Assembly (NCBI GenBank): GCA_031216445.1
Contig: CM062213.1
Location: 1,459,001 to 1,523,000 of the forward strand
DNA length: 64,000 bases
Source of the DNA: Lateolabrax maculatus
Lineage: Eukaryota; Chordata; Actinopteri; Acropomatiformes; Lateolabracidae
Direction of reading: 5' to 3'
The position numbers were made by a program, and so were the translations under genes. How positions within the stretch are numbered: the stretch's first letter is position 1; each line of letters begins with the position of its first letter. This document shows positions 58,101 through 64,000 of this stretch, one piece after another. A model generated the notes under the pieces. The model ran no database searches, was not told where the DNA came from, and saw only the letters and a program-made list of their open reading frames with translations.

Positions 58101-61100
58101 TATACAAATATGAAACATGCTGTGGCTGCTGCTCACACTCATGTCTTTGCCGTGCAGCCGTTTGGTCTCCTGAACCATGACGTTCTCCAGGATCTTGTAG
58201 TAGAGGATCTCAGCCAGCTTCAGACGGTTCTCTGCAAAGTCTGAAATAAAACACAATGGGAAGATCAATTATATAAACTACAGGCTCTTCTGTGTCTGAA
58301 TGTCAAGGACCCCTAAACATTAAAAGCATAATATAAAGTATTTTGTCTAAGGCTAACCCAAATAAGGCAATAAAAAATGATTGATATTTAATTTAATCGT
58401 TAACCTGCAGCTACAGAATTCACAGGGGAAGGTAAAGTTTATCACATATGTTTTATGTTTGATATTCAGGATACCTCACAAGATCTACTTCTGTGTTATT
58501 TGTGTGTGTGTGTGTTGTACCGATGTGAGAGCCAGGCATGTCCTCTGAGTCGTTGGTGTAATGCTCTTTAAAGGTTTGTCCCAGCGTCTTCACTCTGGCC
58601 AGTATGGACTCTGTGGGATCTCTGGAGCACGACCTTTAAGAAAAGCACGGGACACACTCTTACTATGGACAGTCAATTTAATACAAAATATGTACAGTAA
58701 CAATTTATCACTAAAACTTTTAAATTAAAGAAATGTATTTGACCAGTTGTCAGTTGTGTTTATAGTTTCACACTCCTCTACTCTATACTGGTGCGATGTA
58801 CTCAATGAGCTGCAGAAAGAGACAAACTGACTTGAAGATCTGCATCAGGTGGTCGCTGGGGGCCGTCCTCAACCCGGCCACCATGCTCTGCAGCCGGCTG
58901 ACGCTCTGTGTCGCAGAAGAGACGGGCGTGACGAGCAGGTCCTTCTCCTTCAGGTAGACTCGACCTGTCAGAGGGGTGGAGGGAGCGAGAGAGCCCGTCT
59001 GCAGACAGAGAGAGAGACTTTATTTCTATGTGTGTGTGTGTGTGTGTGTGTGTTTATACCATCTGTGCGCGTTGTGATTTTAGTGGGTTTGCCTTCTTCA
59101 CTTGCTTATATAATGCTGTACATTTAATGCACTCATCGTATGTACTAACATTAAATTGTTTGGGGCTTGCTCAGTTGCTTGACCCAAACTTACAGTTTCT
59201 TGGTGCTATGTTTTTGATATTTTAACTAAACTAAAGATCAAGGTAAAACCATGCCATCTTTTGGCAACTTATCTTATGTGGCACTAAAGAAAAGGACACT
59301 GTTGCCTTCACCACTATTTTAGCGTGTCGTAGAAAACTTTTGCCTCAGCATCTTGATCTGCCTGGCTAAAGGACGTGATGTTTTTCTAGAGTCTTGAAAA
59401 AATCTTTAATATGCTCTTAAAGGATGTAATAATTGTTTCACAAAGTAATTGTAACCTTTCATTTCATACTTTAGCAACCTCCCTGTGTTGTCTCTTGAAT
59501 GAGACTCACATGTCTGGTCAATAGTATTTAATTAACTGACCTCTGTCCCTCCGTTGTCTGTGTAATTGATGCCATCCTGTAGTTTTACAGTAAAATTATG
59601 GTGATATAAACTTTTACTTAGATGAACATGAAGCCAGTCTGAGCGGGTGGGTTCGTTTTTGTTTTTTTTCTCTATGATTTGTTAAGTACAGAAAAGGGGA
59701 AGCACTGGACCTTCTGATCTTGTACGCTATATTATATATTTCCACTGATAAAATATGTAAAACATTCTAAGTGCACAGTTATCTTGGCCAACACAATCTT
59801 GCTATACAACATTTTCTGTAACAACTGAAATCTTCCAGTTTATTTAATTCAAGCCTGAAGACTTCTCTGTTTGTGGCAGTCGTCTGCAGAGCCAAAGTCA
59901 AGTAAAGAAGAGCTTTATTGTCATCTCAGCCATGTACAGTACACAGTACAGATGAGAGTATGTCCCCCTTGGACCATATTGTGCAACACAGATAAACAGC
60001 AGCACATTCAGCCAAAGGTGTGTGTGTGTGTACCTTCTCTACATGTTGTCGCTGGCTCTGGGCGGTCGTCTGGCTGGCAGACGGTTCCTGAACGATTTTC
60101 CGCGGAGTCCCGATTTCCTCATCGGCATCGGCTCCCAGAAACACTCGCTCGTCAAAATCTCCCACCGTCAACACATACTCTTCGTACTCCCGGTTTATGG
60201 CTTTACTGTTAACGCAACAGACACACTGTTAAATACTACAACATCCCTGAACAGTACTAATATATACTATGTTCAAATCTTTAATTCAGCAACGCAGATT
60301 TGGAGACATAGTTGCGGACAGTAACGTCTCCCTGAAAGTGACCTGCGACCTTTGATCCCTGATTGGCTTACTTGTTATCAATGAAGTTCTGAGGATCCAA
60401 AAGTTCAGTCAAATGCTCCTCGTCCCCTTTAAGGATCTGATTGGGAAAAGAGAGATTAGGACAAACACGAGTTTACAATAACAGATAGATGAAAAGCAGG
60501 ATATTTGTTTCCAAAAACAACAACTAAAATTTGAGTTGAAAGACATAAAAGCTACAAGATATCATTTTGTAGGGAGGAATAAAGCAAGGATGGAAGAAAG
60601 GAAGGCCATTTGAAAATACAGGAAACAAACCTGAATGAATACGTGTGTGTGTGTGTGTGTGTGTGTTTGTGTGTGTGTTTACCTGTTTGTGGAAAAGTTT
60701 CTGTATGTAGGGTTTGAAGTAGTGCTGTTTGATGCCTTTCGCCTCCACCACCAGCCCATCATGCAGCTCACATAACCTCTCCAACACACACGGAGGAGGC
60801 TCGTCCGGGGAAACGTGGCTGTCAGCGCGGTACAGAGCAGGCAGACCTGCACACAAACACACACATAAACAAACACAAATAAGCATACATACCAACACTC
60901 AAAGGGACCAGTGTACACATATGCAAGAGGAATTCTGCCTGCACCAAGTCTTGGACTTCTCAACAAACATGCCGTGTCCTCAGATCAAGGAGAGCATTAA
61001 GTAGACGGGTGTCATCCATTTTTTCAGAATCTTAAGAGTTTTCGTGTGGAAAGATTAGTCAGCTACTGATATGATTTTTAGCTTGTTTGAGCTACAAGAA

Positions 61101-62563
61101 GAGGCAGTCAGGTGGGCCTTTCAAGTTGCTGGGCGGACTTTTTTCTTAAGAATGTGGTTAAGCTGCATTAACATGTGTTTCTCCCTATCCAGATGCAGAT
61201 TGCATGTCAATGCCAGGTGTCAATGGGCTCAGAACAGAAGGAACTGGAGTTAAAGTGACAGGAACGCTCTACACACACATTGGGAGCACACGTTACAAAC
61301 TACAGGTGACGTCTGTTCAATCCTTACACTGACTGTTTGCAGCAAATAAACACGTCTTCAAAAACACTCGAGCGGTAAAATTCACATAAATGATGAGCTT
61401 TGCTTTCAGTCTACACACTCACACTCACACACACACACACACACACACCTCTGAATGTTGGGTTGATGAGGTCCTTCCTGTTGGCACAGAGCAGAGCGTT
61501 GCCAAACACCAAGTCCAGACAGCAAAGCAGCAGGTGGTAAGAGTTCACCAGGTCATCACCGATCATACGGAAGTTACCTTCATAAAAACAGGTGATATAC
61601 AGTCACTTCATAGATCACACTCAGTAATCTGCATCCTAACTAACTTCAAAGTGAAGATTTGCTGCTTTTTCTTTGTCATATATAAGAGTAAACGGAATAT
61701 CTTTAAGTTCTGGAGAGTAAATCGAATAAAACAAGCCGTCTAAATACATAATCTTGGGCAGTGGGAAATTATAATGAGCTTTTTTTGTAACTTTCTGACA
61801 ATTAATAGACAAACCAGTAAGTAATCCTGGTGAGATAGCAACCATAACAAACCAACAACTTAAATATTATTTGGAGATATAAAGTGGTTCGTTAAGTCCT
61901 TAATGCGAACTAAAGACTGCAGCAGCTGTTTTCACAAAGCCTCGCTGTGAACATCTTCACTGATGTCAGCAAAAACATGACAGAGCTCCATCTGGTTTTG
62001 TGTTGTGGTACCTTTAGTGTATACAAACAGAGTCCAGCAGAACTTGAACACATCGCTGATGTGACACGGCAGTCGCCTGCAAGAAAAGGGAGGAAACACA
62101 CTCTGTTGAGACTGGGTGACTGCATGTGTGTCACTTGTCTCTCCATAAGCTGCAATTACAGAAACAACGGAGTGCAAATTCACTTTTACACCACTGTCAT
62201 GAATACAAATCCCTCCACCCTTTCTCCCTCTTTTTCTCTTCTTAACTTCCTCTGTCAACGACCTCTTCGGTCTCTTCAGCGTACTGAAAATACCGAGCAA
62301 GCTGAACACCCATAGTTGGTGTTGTGTGTGACGTGGTGCTGAAAAGAGTCTCACACTTCTGGTAGGAGATCGTCCACGCTCAACCCAAGTTACAAAGTGC
62401 AAGAAAAGGCGTTCAGGCATGAAAGAGGCGCCATTCCCCCTAGTGTACATCCAAATGATTTTGAAGCTGTTTTTAAGGTAAAATCGTTGCATAATGTTGC
62501 TTTAATGTGACAGCGGGAATAAAATCTTTCTACTTGTGTTTCCTGCTTCAGGGCTGGCAGCGA

Positions 62564-62594
<31 letters not shown>

Positions 62595-63528
62595 TATGTG
62601 TGTGTGTGTGTGTGTCGTGCCTGTGTTTCCTGCTGCGCGGTTGCCGTGGCGGATCCCCTCCCTGCGGGTTCTGAAACATGTCCATGAAGATGGGCTCAAA
62701 CTTGCGGAAAATCACAGTGGAAACCTCAAAGTTGCGCTCCAGGCGGTCCATTCGCAGCCTGAAGTCCTGCGTGAGGTTGGACATGTCGGCCCACTTCCTC
62801 ATCTTCGAGAAGAACTGGATCAGACTGGGAGGATGGGGAGAGAAGTATTAGGAGCAGGAACACACAAAGCAAAGACCTTACAACTAAAAAATATACAAAG
62901 AAGGTTCCATAAATACAACTTTAACACATTTAAAACCCTTTAATGCCACCTGGAAAGGCCTTTAAGGTCATAATACAGAAACAAAGCTGGATGTTTGGGA
63001 AAGAATTGAAAGAAAGACAAATAATGTTTCACAAGGCAAATTGGATGCACAGTCCTTGTTCTGTGCAAACATGAAGCTGAAGCAGCAGTCTAAGTTGGAC
63101 AAATCAAATGGATACCTTCCACAATTACAGACGTTTTTACTACAAAATTCCCTCTTTGTGTTACTCTTTACTTTCTCCTTCCTCTGCAACTCAGCAAAAA
63201 AAAAAAAAAAACACTGGGAATATTATTTTAAGAAGTAGTAGTTTTGGAAGATACCTGTTTAAATTGTCTTGGTGATTGGAAGCCTCATTAACTTCATCTA
63301 AACTTAAAAATTATTTTGTTGTATGAACCCATCCTCGCCAGATGTTTTTACATCTGTGACGTTGTCGGGTGCTGTGGAGCCGACAGTGACTGACCTGAGT
63401 TTGGAGGTGCGAAGGATCCTGGTGAGGGAGACACAGTTTCCTTCCATCAACCCTTTACCCACTGTGGGAGTTGATCCCTTCCTGCAGGCTGCATACAACG
63501 AACAGGCCAACCAGTGGACCACTTCTCC
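51375..63528 (-). CDS. rbl1: RBL1 (p107) pocket protein, exons 2-22 (exon 1 beyond right edge)
   Basis: p107 binds E2F4/5 and represses cell-cycle genes as part of the DREAM complex. Exons, 5' to 3' on the minus strand: 63528-63395, 62824-62621, 62076-62012, 61577-61449, 60846-60683, 60436-60372, 60205-60034, 58998-58832, 58633-58521, 58240-58137, 57593-57456, 57257-57093, 56343-56199, 56101-55874, 54987-54764, 54367-54191, 53546-53475, 53361-53274, 52552-52404, 52292-52128, 51569-51375. Phases close to 1020 aa; human p107 is 1068, so only about 50 residues (exon 1) are missing. Seen: cyclin-like N-domain (GEVVHWLACSLYAACRK), pocket A (DFAENRLKLAEILYYK), spacer with the cyclin-binding motif SAKRRLFG (56022-56036), pocket B (VYHLASVRLRDLCLKL), and the C-terminal LLKRLQDVVSERQSH. 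The third listed junction, after 62621, uses a GC donor. Family assignment is very secure. Confidence 0.97.
51940..52052 (+). repeat. Dispersed repeat (GTCCTCACAAGTATAG type) next to a TG tract
   Basis: GGTCAGGGTTAGGGTTGGG, GGTTAAGGTCAGGGTAAGGG and AATGTCCTCACAAGTATAGC followed by a TG run is one of the commonest teleost repeats I know. It lies in rbl1 intron 21. The GGGTTAGGG look-alike is not a telomere array. Confidence 0.7.
52053..52123. repeat. (TG)n microsatellite abutting the rbl1 exon 21 donor
   Basis: About 35 perfect TG units. On the gene strand the donor reads AAG then GTGGGCACACACAC, so the CA tract begins six bases inside the intron. Confidence 0.93.
52676..52985 (-). repeat. 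CTAACGATTA-type dispersed element, rbl1 intron 19
   Basis: GATTGGTCGATTAGTTGATT at one end and AAAATGATCATTAGTTGTAG at the other delimit a copy of about 300 bp, with TCAAATATGAGAATTTGCCG inside, as in other copies. Confidence 0.7.
54478..54585 (-). repeat. Fragment of the CTAACGATTA-type element, rbl1 intron 16
   Basis: GAAAATAATCAGCAGATATT and ATAATCATTAGTTGCAGCTC form one end of the family; the rest is missing. Confidence 0.5.
54847..54902 (-). repeat. In-frame 18-bp triplication inside rbl1 exon 16 (SPSRIA x3)
   Basis: Three nearly identical 18-bp units (plus strand GGCGATGCGGCTCGGGGA) encode SPSRIA-SPSRIA-SPSRIA followed by TAPTASD. They lie in the spacer between the two pocket halves, a region that tolerates length change. 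Each unit adds one Ser-Pro, a minimal CDK target. Confidence 0.9.
56940..56959. repeat. Short (AT)n microsatellite, rbl1 intron 14/13 region
   Basis: About nine AT/TA units within the intron between the exons at 57093 and 56343. Confidence 0.7.
59885..59990 (-). mobile_element. LINE/SINE-like tail relic, rbl1 intron 8 region
   Basis: AAAGTCAAGTAAAGAAGAGC, TTTATTGTCATCTCAGCCAT and TGTACAGTACACAGTACAGA match in order a common teleost repeat (reverse orientation of a tail with AATAAAGC). It lies in the large intron between the exons at 60034 and 58998. Confidence 0.55.
60625..60682. repeat. TG-rich tract abutting the rbl1 exon 6 donor
   Basis: GTGTGTGTGTGTGTGTGTGT with TTTGTGTGTGTGTTT on the plus strand. 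On the gene strand the donor GTAAACACACACAC begins the CA-rich stretch. Confidence 0.8.
61421..61448. repeat. CA (plus) / GT (gene strand) tract forming the rbl1 exon 5 donor
   Basis: The exon 5 donor is GTGTGTGTGTGT: the microsatellite itself supplies the GT, since the exon ends at 61449 and the tract starts immediately. Confidence 0.8.
62563..62616. repeat. TG tract next to the rbl1 exon 3 GC donor
   Basis: About 25 TG units with two T-rich interruptions. On the gene strand it reads CACGACACACAC directly after the exon, with no GT dinucleotide nearby that could act as a standard donor. Confidence 0.85.
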
Positions 63529-64000
63529 CTGCACAAACACAACCACAAATGCCATGTGTTACCTTTATTCTGCATACCAGTCACTGGTCCACTTCAACAC
63601 ACAAACACAAACGTATGCAAATCAACAGCACAAAAACTGCAGAAAACCACAGCAGAACATGACGAATAAGTCTAGAAGGGAAAGCAATTACAGTTTTTTT
63701 TCCTACATTCTTAAATCATTTCTTACATTTTATATTTTGCAGAAGATACCGCTGGTTATTTGTAATGAGGCCAGTGTAAAGATTTAAAAATTAAAATTTT
63801 TGCAAAAAAGATCATAATAAGATCCGACAGACTGCACAACATCTGATACCAGGACATGATTTACACACCACCATATAAGCACATTATCAGTATTTGTCTG
63901 ACATCAGTTTTAAAAGGATATAATCATTCAGATCAACATTATTTTACTACCAGCAGATGAGTGTGTGCCATTTAACCAGCATGTGGCTGCTGCTGCTCCC

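Noticed and set aside
63323..63787. 154-codon plus-strand frame
   Set aside because: Antisense to rbl1 exon 2 and its intron; no domain, no splice support.

Overview
This window looks like nuclear DNA of a ray-finned fish, probably a percomorph-type teleost. Genes are split by short GT-AG introns. Their proteins match vertebrate families almost end to end. The spaces between exons are full of CA/TG and CT microsatellites and of dispersed elements I recognise as typical of teleosts (the GGTTAGCTTAGCTTAGC element, CTAACGATTA-type elements, a GTCCTTGAG-type SINE, LINE tails ending in ATCT or GATTCTG repeats). The species cannot be told from the sequence. No bacterial, viral, plasmid or CRISPR features were seen. 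Family assignments come from recognising translated exons; no database search was run.

Five known genes can be modelled exon by exon. (1) mcm2, minus strand, 385-4792: its first 10 coding exons (465 codons); the rest, including the ATPase domain, lies beyond the left edge. Its promoter carries palindromic E2F sites. (2) pigu, minus strand, 8487-14740: complete, 12 exons, 435 aa. (3) psmf1, plus strand, 15963-22595: complete, 7 exons, 277 aa, head-to-head with pigu. (4) tmem74b, minus strand, 42189-43857: two coding exons plus a likely noncoding first exon in a CpG-rich promoter near 46.5-46.7 kb. (5) rbl1 (p107), minus strand, 51375-63528: coding exons 2-22 (1020 aa); exon 1 lies beyond the right edge. 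A sixth locus is suggested by a short, GC3-rich, minus-strand coding segment at 35737-35835 with a good acceptor, a stop codon and a possible 2.6-kb 3'UTR. I do not recognise its family.

Between psmf1 and tmem74b lies about 19 kb with no recognised gene. Its main feature is a T/G-rich minisatellite of about 4 kb (24.1-28.06 kb) that seems to have grown inside a copy of a dispersed element, whose similar halves flank it. The rest is relics of mobile elements and microsatellites.

By function the window holds DNA replication licensing (mcm2), GPI-anchor attachment (pigu), proteasome regulation (psmf1), a lysosome/autophagy-type membrane protein (tmem74b) and E2F-dependent cell-cycle repression (rbl1). 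mcm2 has strong E2F sites and rbl1 encodes a repressor that acts through E2F, so a target and its regulator sit in one 64-kb window. They are unlikely to be co-transcribed. pigu, psmf1, tmem74b and rbl1 all have human orthologues on chromosome 20, so this is a partly conserved synteny block; mcm2 is on human chromosome 3. I found no convincing new biological system. The most useful leads are the unrecognised terminal exon, a GC-AG intron in rbl1, the changed C-terminal motif of psmf1, and the minisatellite.
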